Origin: Candidatus Sphingobacterium stercoripullorum
GTDB lineage: Bacteria; Bacteroidota; Bacteroidia; Sphingobacteriales; Sphingobacteriaceae
Assembly (NCBI GenBank): GCA_019114715.1
Contig: DXEZ01000145.1
Coordinates: forward strand, 1-15,557
Direction of reading: 5' to 3'
Length of the DNA stretch: 15,557 bases
Shown one piece after another: positions 1 to 7,604 of the stretch (its first letter is position 1; every line of letters starts with the position of its first letter). The position numbers were made by a program, and so were the translations under genes. The notes beneath the pieces are model-generated. The model was given only the letters and a program-made list of their open reading frames with translations. It had not been told where the DNA came from and searched no databases.

Positions 1-83
1 TCTCTTATAACTATTTATTGTCACCATATTAGATTAAAGACCTTACCAAGAAGGAATACACAAAACTAACAAAGCTTATAAAA

Positions 84-2000
84 ATGAATAAACCTCTTTG
101 GTCACCAAGTAAAACATATTTTGAATCTTCAGAGCTTTACAAATACTTAGAATACCTTAAAAAACACGATAATCTTCATTTCGAAGATTATAGGGGGTTA
201 CATGAATGGTCAATTCTTAATTTAGAGCGCTTTTGGCTGTCTCTACTGAGCTATATGAAGATAGACTATCAAGGGGAGGTTGATCCAGTTTTAACACCAC
301 CAAAGACCTCTAAAACATTTATAGGAGCCCAATGGTTTCCAAATCTTAAGCTAAGCTTCGCTGAACAAATTTTTAAAGGAAAAAAGAATGAAGATATAGC
401 TGTCAAATATATTTGTGAAAATAAAGATTGGCAGGAAATTACTTGGTCTAATTTAAAAACTAAAGTAAGTCGAATAGAACAATACTTAGTTGATAAAGGA
501 GTTCATAAAGGTGACCGTGTAGCTGGTGTATTGAGTAACACACCTGAAACATTAGCTATATTTCTAGCTGCAAATTCACTAGGAGCAATTTGGTCCTGTT
601 GTTCAACTGATTTTGGAATAAAGAGTGTGGCAGATCGCTTGGAAATAATCGGCCCAAAAATTTTATTTATTGAAGAAGAGTATACCTATAATGAAAAGGT
701 TATATCTTTAAAAGAATACCCTGAAAAGTTACGTGAGGCCATAAAAGAAGTAAGTAATGTTACTGTAGTCAATGCTAAATTTTGGGAAGAAGTAACTTCA
801 AAATATGAATATCAACCTTTAAGACTACTAAAAGTACCATTCAATCATCCCATTTGGATATTATACTCTTCGGGTACTACAGGTAAGCCAAAAGCAATAA
901 CACATAGTACTGGAGGAAACTTAATGGAGCTCTATAAAGCCCTATCCTTGCATCAAGATGTACAAGCAGGTGAAAACTTCCTGTGGTATAGTACTACAGG
1001 ATGGATGATGTGGAACTATTCTATTGGTTCTCTTTTATGTGGTGCAACCCTATGTATTTACAACGGATCGATAGCACATAAAAATCATACGAGTTTCTGG
1101 AATTTTTTAAAGAGAGCAGAAGTACAACATTTGGGAGCTGGCGCAGCTTATTTTTCTTCCATCCACCATTTGGAAATCGAAAACTATAAACCTAAAGTAA
1201 TAGGTTCTACAGGATCCGTTCTTCCGAATGAAACTTATGAAAATTTAAACAATAAGTTTCCTAACGCGCACATCATATCATTAAGTGGTGGAACAGATGT
1301 GTGTAGCGCATTCTTAACGGGTTCTCCAATGCTTCCAGTGTATAAAGGCTATTTGCAATGTGCCGCATTGGGTGCAGATATTAAAGCTTACAATGAAAAA
1401 GCAGAGGCGGTAGAAAACACATTGGGGGAATTAGTGATTACAAAACCACTTCCTTCTATGCCTTTATATTTCTGGAATGATCAAGAAAATAAAAGATATA
1501 AAGAAAGTTATTATGAAAAATTTAGTGGTGTATGGTGTCATGGCGATTGGATTAAGTCGAATCATAAAGGGTATAAGATCTACGGAAGGAGCGACGCAAC
1601 TCTTAATAAATTTGGAGTAAGAATAGGTACTGCTGAGTTTTATGATATTGTAAAAAAACTACCTTTTATTAAAGATGCACTAGTTATTTCAATAACTAAA
1701 AAAGACAAAATTATTCTTTTTATAGAAACTTTAAATGATCTCGGCTTGGACTGTAAGGCGATTACTCAGATAAAAGAAATTTTGCGCAAAGATGGAAGCC
1801 CTAGACATATCCCTGATTTTATCTTCCAAGTGAATAGTATTCCATATACTAAAAATGGAAAGAAACTAGAGGTACCCATAAAACGCATATTCTCGGGGAT
1901 GGCCGTATCGGATGTCATATCAAAAGAGGTGCTGAAAGACCCAAATAGTCTAAATGAATTTATTGAAATATACAACAATAAATTCTCCATAAACTCATAA
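84..2000 (+). CDS. aacS: Acetoacetyl-CoA synthetase
   Basis: A 638-residue ANL-superfamily (acyl-CoA synthetase) enzyme expected to activate acetoacetate with ATP and CoA to acetoacetyl-CoA, AMP and PPi in the cytoplasm, feeding ketone bodies into acetyl-CoA or polymer metabolism. Seen in the sequence: an acetyl-CoA-synthetase-type N-terminal region, the ATP-binding P-loop-like motif YSSGTTGKPK at residues 261-270, STTGWMMW at 303-310, GSTGS near 374, SLSGGTD around 399-405, YGRSDATLNKFGVRIG in the hinge region, and the C-terminal NGKK with Lys593 at the position of the catalytic A10 lysine. The length and the SLSGGTD and YGRSDATLN motifs favour acetoacetyl-CoA over acetyl-CoA synthetase. The ATG at 84 gives the normal family N-terminus; there is no strong ribosome binding site, as is usual for this phylum. 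It stands alone, with no paired CoA-transferase or thiolase gene in view. Substrate choice is inferred from family resemblance. Confidence 0.9.
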   Translation: MNKPLWSPSKTYFESSELYKYLEYLKKHDNLHFEDYRGLHEWSILNLERFWLSLLSYMKIDYQGEVDPVLTPPKTSKTFIGAQWFPNLKLSFAEQIFKGKKNEDIAVKYICENKDWQEITWSNLKTKVSRIEQYLVDKGVHKGDRVAGVLSNTPETLAIFLAANSLGAIWSCCSTDFGIKSVADRLEIIGPKILFIEEEYTYNEKVISLKEYPEKLREAIKEVSNVTVVNAKFWEEVTSKYEYQPLRLLKVPFNHPIWILYSSGTTGKPKAITHSTGGNLMELYKALSLHQDVQAGENFLWYSTTGWMMWNYSIGSLLCGATLCIYNGSIAHKNHTSFWNFLKRAEVQHLGAGAAYFSSIHHLEIENYKPKVIGSTGSVLPNETYENLNNKFPNAHIISLSGGTDVCSAFLTGSPMLPVYKGYLQCAALGADIKAYNEKAEAVENTLGELVITKPLPSMPLYFWNDQENKRYKESYYEKFSGVWCHGDWIKSNHKGYKIYGRSDATLNKFGVRIGTAEFYDIVKKLPFIKDALVISITKKDKIILFIETLNDLGLDCKAITQIKEILRKDGSPRHIPDFIFQVNSIPYTKNGKKLEVPIKRIFSGMAVSDVISKEVLKDPNSLNEFIEIYNNKFSINS

Positions 2001-2417
2001 AATTAAGGAATAACAATAGACTCTGTGTTTCTAACCTATTGAGCGCACCTTACCCAATTGGCTTAAGGTACTCCTGTTTATGGTTCATTCGACTGTCTTA
2101 AAGTAACGCTACATTCCCTATTTCATAAAAAAGGAGGATCCACGCTATACATTATCCGCGTATATTAGCAAAGGAACGGTAGTAAGCTCTTAGCAGAAAA
2201 ACAGGTACATTAGTTATGGTTTAAAAGTCAATGGCCTGCAATAGACTCTTTAATTAACACCAATATACCAAAGAAGACACCAACATCATACCTGCAGATT
2301 ACCCTGGGCATAAACAACCGACCATCCTTATACTAGCGATATATAACTTATACATAACAAAAACAAGTTACTCACATCCATTTCGGTTTTGTATATTTGA
2401 ATAAATATAAAAAAAGT
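2001..2417. other. Gene-free gap between aacS and pgi
   Basis: These 417 bases contain no open frame worth calling on either strand. The left and middle parts have a more even base composition than the neighbouring genes. Only weak dyads are visible, for example CCTTA/TAAGG around 2049-2069, and there is no convincing terminator for aacS. The right end carries the likely pgi promoter. I found no sequence shared with the repeats near 6.3-7.9 kb. It could be a fully decayed gene or an uncharacterised leader; nothing in it decides this. Confidence 0.5.
2392..2399 (+). promoter_or_regulatory. Candidate Bacteroidota -7 promoter element of pgi
   Basis: The octamer TATATTTG matches the Bacteroidota sigma-A -7 consensus TAnnTTTG exactly and ends 18 bases before the ATG at 2418. 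A good -33 TTTG at the usual spacing is not visible, so this is a partial match. Its last three bases form the alternative upstream TTG codon at 2397. If it is the promoter, that TTG is not transcribed, which supports the ATG start. Confidence 0.45.
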
Positions 2418-4064
2418 ATGTTTCCAGATATAGATTTTTCAAAAACAAACAGCTTTAAACAGCTACAAGAACACTTTCAAAAAGTTTCAACCTTAGAAAT
2501 GAAAGATTTGTTCAAAAATGATTCCAATCGTTTTAATAGTTTTTCTATAAAGTTTAATGATATACTATTTGATTATTCTAAAAATAGAATAACTAAAGAA
2601 ACAATTGACTTACTCATATCTTTAGCGAGAGAATGTAAGCTTGAGGAAGCTATTGAAGCTATGTTTTTGGGAGAGAATATAAATAAAACAGAAAATAGAG
2701 CTGTTCTTCATACTGCTTTAAGAGATTCAACTAGCGAGGCAATACATGTATCTGAAGAAAATATATTACCAAAAATAAAACAAGTACAACAAAAAATGAA
2801 AACCTTCTCTGAGAAGGTTCTAGACGGTACTTGGAAGGGCTTTACAAATAAACCAATTACAGATATAGTCAATATTGGCATAGGCGGGTCAGACTTAGGT
2901 CCCGTAATGGTAACTGAAGCCCTGAAATCGTACAAAACACACTTAAACTTACACTTTGTTTCCAATGTCGATGGCAGCCATATTGCTGAAACATTAAAAA
3001 GTATAAACCCAGAGACTACGCTATTTTTAATAGCCTCTAAAACTTTTACTACCCAAGAAACGATGGCCAATGCAAATACGGCTAAGTCGTGGTTATTAGA
3101 CTATGGAGCATCCAATAAAGATGTAGCAAAACATTTTGTTGCTATTAGTACAAATGAAAAAGGCGTAGAAAGCTTCGGAATTGATCCCAATAATATGTTT
3201 GAATTTTGGGATTGGGTTGGAGGAAGGTATTCCTTATGGTCTGCTATAGGACTTTCTATCGTACTAGGTATAGGTTACGAAAATTTTCAATCTTTATTAA
3301 ACGGTGCCCATTTAAGTGACGTTCATTTTAAAACTACTCCTTTTGAATCAAACATACCTGTTTTAATGGGGCTGTTAGGGATCTGGTATAATAACTTCTT
3401 CCAATTTGAAACCCAAGCCATATTACCCTACGATCAGTACCTACATCGTTTTGCCGCTTATTTCCAACAAGGGGATATGGAAAGCAATGGGAAATACGTA
3501 GATAGAAAAGGAAATGTAATTGATTACCAAACGGGTCCAATTATTTGGGGCGAACCAGGTACCAATGGGCAACACGCTTTTTACCAACTTATACACCAAG
3601 GTACTAAAATAATACCTTGTGATTTTATCGCGCCATCAAGGACGCATAACCCAATTTCTAATCACCATCTACTGTTACTTTCTAACTTTTTCGCACAAAC
3701 TGAAGCTTTAATGAATGGTAAAACTGAAGAGGAAGTAATTAAAGAGTTAGAAAAAGATAATAAAAGTGAAGAGGAAATAGCGTTTTTAAAACCGTTTAAA
3801 GTTTTTCAAGGAAACAGACCTACTAACTCTTTCTTGTTAAAAGAAATTACGCCCGAGTCATTAGGTAGTCTTATCGCTTTATATGAACATAAAATATTTG
3901 TTCAAGGTGTGATTTGGAATATCTTTAGTTTCGATCAATGGGGCGTTGAATTGGGGAAACAATTGGCAAACCAAATTCTTCCTGAGCTTTATAACGACGA
4001 TAAGATCGAGAATCACGACAGCTCGACAAATGGTTTAATTAATCAATTTAAAAGCTGGAAATAG
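2418..4064 (+). CDS. pgi: Glucose-6-phosphate isomerase
   Basis: Interconverts glucose 6-phosphate and fructose 6-phosphate in glycolysis and gluconeogenesis; cytoplasmic, two SIS domains. An upstream in-frame TTG at 2397 would add seven residues. I chose the ATG at 2418 because it gives 548 residues, an N-terminus typical of the family (MFPDIDFSKT), and catalytic residues Glu355 (QGDMESNGK), His386 (GTNGQHAFYQ) and Lys514 (ELGKQLAN), the same numbers I recall for the E. coli enzyme. The signatures IGIGGSDLGP (about 153-162), SKTFTTQET (208-216) and WDWVGGRYSLWSA (264-276) are intact. It is followed by a strong hairpin terminator and converges with thiL, so it is probably transcribed alone from the TAnnTTTG element just upstream. 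No oddities seen. Confidence 0.97.
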   Translation: MFPDIDFSKTNSFKQLQEHFQKVSTLEMKDLFKNDSNRFNSFSIKFNDILFDYSKNRITKETIDLLISLARECKLEEAIEAMFLGENINKTENRAVLHTALRDSTSEAIHVSEENILPKIKQVQQKMKTFSEKVLDGTWKGFTNKPITDIVNIGIGGSDLGPVMVTEALKSYKTHLNLHFVSNVDGSHIAETLKSINPETTLFLIASKTFTTQETMANANTAKSWLLDYGASNKDVAKHFVAISTNEKGVESFGIDPNNMFEFWDWVGGRYSLWSAIGLSIVLGIGYENFQSLLNGAHLSDVHFKTTPFESNIPVLMGLLGIWYNNFFQFETQAILPYDQYLHRFAAYFQQGDMESNGKYVDRKGNVIDYQTGPIIWGEPGTNGQHAFYQLIHQGTKIIPCDFIAPSRTHNPISNHHLLLLSNFFAQTEALMNGKTEEEVIKELEKDNKSEEEIAFLKPFKVFQGNRPTNSFLLKEITPESLGSLIALYEHKIFVQGVIWNIFSFDQWGVELGKQLANQILPELYNDDKIENHDSSTNGLINQFKSWK

Positions 4065-4070
4065 CATTAT

Positions 4071-4113
4071 TAAAGGCTTGTATAAGTCAAATAATACAAG
4101 CCTTTATTTGTTT
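4071..4113 (+). terminator. Rho-independent terminator of pgi
   Basis: A perfect 13-bp inverted repeat (4071-4083 with 4094-4106, arm TAAAGGCTTGTAT) encloses a 10-base loop and is followed by T-rich sequence (TTTGTTTTTATTT) that runs into the end of thiL. It begins 7 bases after the pgi stop. On the opposite strand the sequence after the stem is not T-rich, so it mainly serves pgi, although the hairpin also lies just downstream of the convergent thiL stop. Confidence 0.85.
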
Positions 4114-5154
4114 TTATTTGTTAAAATGATTCCATCCTTGTGCTGTTATTGCATGTTGGATTCCTGATTTGGATATCATAGCAGCACCCTCATTTTTATC
4201 AACTATGTGCCCAATTACGGAAATATCCAAATCATTTTTCACCTTATCGTAGTCCTTTTGATTTATGGTGAAGAGAATTTCATAATCCTCACCACCACTC
4301 AGTGCACAAACAGTGGGATCTAATGAAAAATCTACTGCTGTATGATAGGTCATAGGGTCTATTGGAATTTTATCTTCATATATTCTGCAACCAACTTCAG
4401 AAGCTTTACAAATATGCAATAGTTCCGAAGCCAAACCATCGGATATGTCAATCATAGAAGTGGGCTTAACCTCAAGAGAATCAAGTAACACAACAATATC
4501 TTTGCGAGCTTCAGGCTTCAATTGCCTTTCTAAAATATAATCTTTCCCTTCTAAATCCGGTTGAATTTCAGGATTCTCTAAGAAAATTTGTTTTTCGCGC
4601 TCTAATAATTGGAGTCCAACGTAAGCGCCACCTAAATCTCCACTTACACAAATTAAGTCCCCTGATTTTGCTCCTGATCGATAAACCACCTTGTTTTTAT
4701 CCACATGGCCTATTGCTGTAATAGAAATAACGAGGCCTTGTAAAGATGAAGTTGTATCCCCCCCTACTAAATCAACTTGAAAGTTATCACAAGCTAATAA
4801 AATCCCCTGGTATATCTCTTCAACGGCCTCAATTGGAAACTTAGAAGAAATACCTATAGATACCGTGATCTGGCTTGCAATTCCATTCATTGCATAAATA
4901 TCACTTAAATTAACTTGTACAGCTTTATAGCCTAAATGCTTCAGAGGTACGTATCTTAGATCAAAATGTATATTTTCCAACAACAAGTCGGTAGAAACCA
5001 ACACTTGTTTATTAGTAAAATCTAAAACTGCTGCGTCGTCTCCTACTCCTTTTACAGTAGATTTTTGAACAATTTTAATTTGTTTAGTCAAATGTTCAAT
5101 GAGACCAAATTCACCTAATTGTTCTATATGTGTTTTATCTTTATTTTCAAACAT
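4114..5154 (-). CDS. thiL: Thiamine-monophosphate kinase
   Basis: Phosphorylates thiamine monophosphate with ATP to the cofactor thiamine diphosphate; cytoplasmic, PurM/AIR-synthase fold. The 346-residue protein shows the expected order of motifs: GVGDDAAVL (36-44) and VSTDLLLE (53-60) for metal and nucleotide binding, NLSDIYAMNG (82-91), VGGDTTS (130-136), the SGDLGGAY loop (171-178), MIDISDGL (234-241) and SGGEDYEILF (286-295). Length is normal for the family. Its start lies 11 bases after the nadA stop on the same strand, so it is very probably co-transcribed behind nadA. I know of no direct pathway link between the two; both make cofactors. Its 3' end abuts the pgi terminator hairpin. Confidence 0.95.
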   Translation of the reverse strand: MFENKDKTHIEQLGEFGLIEHLTKQIKIVQKSTVKGVGDDAAVLDFTNKQVLVSTDLLLENIHFDLRYVPLKHLGYKAVQVNLSDIYAMNGIASQITVSIGISSKFPIEAVEEIYQGILLACDNFQVDLVGGDTTSSLQGLVISITAIGHVDKNKVVYRSGAKSGDLICVSGDLGGAYVGLQLLEREKQIFLENPEIQPDLEGKDYILERQLKPEARKDIVVLLDSLEVKPTSMIDISDGLASELLHICKASEVGCRIYEDKIPIDPMTYHTAVDFSLDPTVCALSGGEDYEILFTINQKDYDKVKNDLDISVIGHIVDKNEGAAMISKSGIQHAITAQGWNHFNK

Positions 5155-5165
5155 ATAGATTTATT

Positions 5166-6164
5166 TTAAAGACCGTATTTAGCAGAAATTTCCAACATAC
5201 GCTCGATTGGTTTCCTAGCTTGCCTAATCAATTCTTCATCCAATGATACTTCTGGCAAATCATAGTACATGCAATTATATAGCTTTTCAAGCGTATTAAG
5301 CTTCATGTAAGGACAATCGTTACAAGAACAAGCGTTATCTGGTGGAGCTGGAATAAAACGCTTTGAAGGACTTGCTTTCTCCATCTGGTATAAAATACCT
5401 GATTCAGTTGCTACAATGTAAGTATCAGCTTCATCTTCGATAGTATATTTCAACAATCCAGAAGTAGAACCAATATAATCCGCTTGATTAAGGATGTGTT
5501 CTTCACATTCTGGGTGTGCTATAAATTTTGCATTAGGATATTCTTCTCTAAGCTTAGTTATCCTTTCCCTTGAAAATATTTCATGAACCATGCAAGCACC
5601 ATTCCATAAAACCATATCCTTTCCGGTCTGTTTAATAATATACTTACCAAGATTTTTATCAGGACCAAAAATTATCTTTTGGTCTTTCGGTAAGCTATTT
5701 ACTATCTGTACAGCATTGGTAGATGTACAAACTATATCAGAAAGTGCTTTTAATTCCGCAGTACAATTCACATAAGTTATGACTAAGTGATCCGGATACT
5801 TTTCTTTAAATTTCGCAAATAAATGAGGCGGGCAACTATCAGATAAGGAACATCCTGCTTTTAAATCTGGCAGTAATACCTTTTTTTCTGGAGATAATAT
5901 TTTTGCTGTTTCTGCCATGAAATGTACTCCAGCAAAAACGATCACATCGGCATCAGTTTTCGCCGCCTGTTGAGATAAGCCTAAGCTGTCTCCAATATAA
6001 TCAGCTACATCTTGAATGTTACTTTCCTGATAATAATGAGCCAATATTACAGCATTTTTTTCCTTTTTCAAGCGTTTTATTTCTTCCGTAATATCGACCG
6101 TAGGATCAATTACTTGATCTATATATCCTTTTACCTGCAGATCTTTTTCAAATACAGCATTCAT
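5166..6164 (-). CDS. nadA: Quinolinate synthase A
   Basis: Condenses iminoaspartate, made by NadB, with dihydroxyacetone phosphate to quinolinate, the second step of de novo NAD synthesis. It is an oxygen-sensitive [4Fe-4S] enzyme of three pseudo-symmetric domains. The 332-residue protein has LAHYYQ (41-46), GDSLGLSQQAA (58-68), GVHFMAETAK (79-88), and the cluster cysteines Cys105 (LKAGCSLSDSC), Cys191 (NGACMVHE) and Cys284 (in NACSCNDCPYMKLNTLE, with nearby Cys279 and Cys281). GSTSGLLKY (232-240) and the N-terminal HYYQ are substrate-site signatures of the family. It is the first gene of a leftward unit with thiL. Its promoter must lie in the origin-like stretch to its right; a TAnnTTTG element is centred about 43 bases upstream of the start. 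Its pathway partner nadB lies on the other side of that stretch, reading the other way. Confidence 0.97.
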   Translation of the reverse strand: MNAVFEKDLQVKGYIDQVIDPTVDITEEIKRLKKEKNAVILAHYYQESNIQDVADYIGDSLGLSQQAAKTDADVIVFAGVHFMAETAKILSPEKKVLLPDLKAGCSLSDSCPPHLFAKFKEKYPDHLVITYVNCTAELKALSDIVCTSTNAVQIVNSLPKDQKIIFGPDKNLGKYIIKQTGKDMVLWNGACMVHEIFSRERITKLREEYPNAKFIAHPECEEHILNQADYIGSTSGLLKYTIEDEADTYIVATESGILYQMEKASPSKRFIPAPPDNACSCNDCPYMKLNTLEKLYNCMYYDLPEVSLDEELIRQARKPIERMLEISAKYGL

Positions 6165-6203
6165 TTGTTAAGACTTCTTGTATGAATTATTTTTTGTTCG
6201 TGA

Positions 6204-6211
6204 CAAAAATA
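6204..6211 (-). promoter_or_regulatory. Candidate -7 promoter element of nadA-thiL
   Basis: On the minus strand the octamer reads TATTTTTG, matching TAnnTTTG, and ends 39 bases before the nadA start codon. This would give a leader of roughly 30 bases. No clear TTTG is seen at the -33 position, so the assignment is tentative. Confidence 0.4.
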
Positions 6212-6322
6212 CACAAAGAAATTGACTTGCTTCTTTTTTGGATTTTATCACCCTTCCTTTGTTAAAATCAATAATACAAAAGTACATAAAGCTTTTGATT
6301 TGCTTTCCACATTTCCCTCTTC

Positions 6323-6381
6323 CCCAATAAATAATAATATAATTTATTAAAAGAATCTTATTGTTTATTAAGATGTGAATA
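6323..6381. repeat. 59-base identical AT-rich block, left copy
   Basis: Identical base for base to 7546-7604, although the flanks have diverged. It consists of CCC followed by almost pure A/T (AATAAATAATAATATAATTT and onward) and ends in the first bases of a DnaA box. An AT-only tract beside DnaA boxes is what a duplex-unwinding element looks like; that role is inferred. Confidence 0.8.
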
Positions 6382-6439
6382 AGTGGAATAAATTGTATGA
6401 GATTTATTTTGATTTAAAGTTATTAAGAGTTTATCCACA
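6374..6439. promoter_or_regulatory. DnaA boxes of the left module
   Basis: Two perfect boxes: TTATTCACA on the minus strand at 6374-6382 and TTATCCACA on the plus strand at 6431-6439. Further weak matches in this copy are ATATCCACA (minus, 6533-6541), TTGTACACA (minus, 6566-6574), TTATACACC (plus, 6621-6629) and TTATTAACA (plus, 6632-6640). Most align with boxes that are perfect in the right copy, so this copy seems to have lost boxes. Confidence 0.65.
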
Positions 6440-6644
6440 TTAATTTATCACCCCTGGGGTCTATTTCAATGATTTGAGTTTCTTATCTATTTTTATTTTT
6501 CATCTTTGTGGAATGAATTGCTGTTAGATTTATGTGGATATCCTAGGTGATTGCTGGGATTAGATTGTGTACAATTCTCTGTTTTACGTAAAATGTATGT
6601 AAAAATGTTTTTCTAAAAACTTATACACCTTTTATTAACAATAA

Positions 6645-6662
6645 TTGTGAAGTACTTCACAA
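6645..6662. promoter_or_regulatory. 18-bp perfect palindrome at the end of the left module
   Basis: TTGTGAAGTACTTCACAA reads the same on both strands. It spans the point where similarity to the right copy fades. Possible roles are a dimeric-protein operator or a remnant of paired DnaA-like half sites; the sequence does not decide. Confidence 0.5.
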
Positions 6663-7482
6663 AATTTAAATTACGCATCTTCACCTAGTAGCTTTTTACT
6701 GACTTTCTTATTTTAATGAGCTATGCGGTAGTTTTAACTTGGATGAGTGAGTAGATAACTGCAGCAATAGATAGTCCACTAATGCCAAGCTTGTTATACT
6801 ATCTTTTCCGTCCCTGATTTACGATATGTTGCCTTTATGGTAGATAATTTGATTTGCTATATAATTCATGTTATAAGCCGCTAGAACCACTGAGATTCTT
6901 TAATTATCATCGTGTAGATTTTTTGAAGTTCAACCTTAAATCGGATCTCTAGTGGAAAAGCTTCTGTATAATCAATCCAGCATAACTTATCGTCTATTCA
7001 TTTTATTGATCTTTTCTGCGTTCATACATAACTCTTTTAATCGTATATATTATTTTCTGCATCAGGAGCCAATATTCAATCAAAAATTAATAGCTAGCAA
7101 AATCTTATTTTAAAAATCGATTCATCTGTCATCCAAGAATAGAAATTCTCCTATATATTCTTCAGAATGTTAGTAACTAATTGGAAAGTTCATCAAATGA
7201 AAAAGAATTATTTTTTGCCCATTTACTAGGATCATGCTAAGCATTCTCCGTGTAGCTGCTAGGTCTAGCAGGATGTTTTTTGCCGGTTGCAGGAAATTCT
7301 ATAGCAAGCCTTCTTCAGTATTATTCCCTGTACGGTTCACTGCTTGATTTATCGATATCTTTACCTAGAGTCCCTTTCATTTGGAGCATTCAATTTTTAA
7401 AATTTGTAGATGTGAAAAATTGTTTTCACAAAATGGATGAAAAAACTGAGTTATATATTTTTTGAGCTTTAGCATTCTTGTT
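6663..7482. other. Non-repeated spacer between the two origin modules
   Basis: About 820 bases with no intact gene. Minus-strand reading gives several short open stretches with protein-like composition, broken by stops and frame changes: one of 38 codons at 6884-6997, continued in another frame near 6800-6883, and one near 7215-7300. This is compatible with a decayed gene or transposase remnant, but I cannot name a family and AT-rich chance frames are not excluded. An 8-bp inverted repeat with a 4-base loop lies near the right end. Confidence 0.4.
7411..7430. repeat. Inverted repeat TGTGAAAA/TTTTCACA
   Basis: Arms 7411-7418 and 7423-7430 with a 4-base loop. The outer six bases (TGTGAA...TTCACA) are the same as in the palindrome at 6645-6662, so the spacer is bracketed by two similar dyads. 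Function unknown. Confidence 0.5.
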
Positions 7483-7545
7483 TTTTAAAATCGACAACAC
7501 AAAAGTACATAAAGCTTTTGACTTGCTTTCCACATTCCCCCCCTT

Positions 7546-7604
7546 CCCAATAAATAATAATATAATTTATTAAAAGAATCTTATTGTTTATTAAGATGTG
7601 AATA
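7546..7604. repeat. 59-base identical AT-rich block, right copy
   Basis: Identical to 6323-6381. It lies immediately before the right-hand DnaA-box cluster, the position expected of an unwinding element. Its complete conservation between otherwise diverged copies points to selection or to recent local gene conversion. Confidence 0.8.

Larger units (their letters stand above)
6262..6655. repeat. Origin-module repeat, left copy (nadA side)
   Basis: Direct repeat partner of 7485-7900. Shared blocks run in the same order. They are CAAAAGTACATAAAGCTTTT (6277-6296), CTTTCCACATT, a 59-base block identical in both copies (6323-6381), a DnaA box followed by TTAATTT, TTTGTGGAATGA, a 23-base identical block containing GGATATCCTAGG (6529-6551), TGGGATTAGATTGTG (6555-6569), and AAAACTTATNCAC (near 6616-6628). 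The offset to the right copy is 1223 bases at first, then 1234 after an 11-base indel, then about 1245. Between shared blocks the copies differ a good deal, so the duplication is old and is not an assembly echo. Confidence 0.93.

Noticed and set aside
1766..1990. Minus-strand open frame inside aacS (and similar antisense frames inside pgi, nadA, nadB, the lipoprotein gene, mnmG and the ABC-F gene)
   Set aside because: These lie fully, or almost fully, within well-supported genes on another frame and show no family features; they are shadows.
2131..2137. Strong Shine-Dalgarno-like AAGGAGG in the aacS-pgi gap
   Set aside because: No start codon with a usable frame follows at the right distance, and genes here do not use strong Shine-Dalgarno sequences, so it looks coincidental.
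7280..7465. 61-codon plus-strand open frame in the origin spacer
   Set aside because: It starts with TTG, has no recognisable domain, overlaps the inverted repeat at 7411-7430, and frames of this length are expected by chance in AT-rich DNA.
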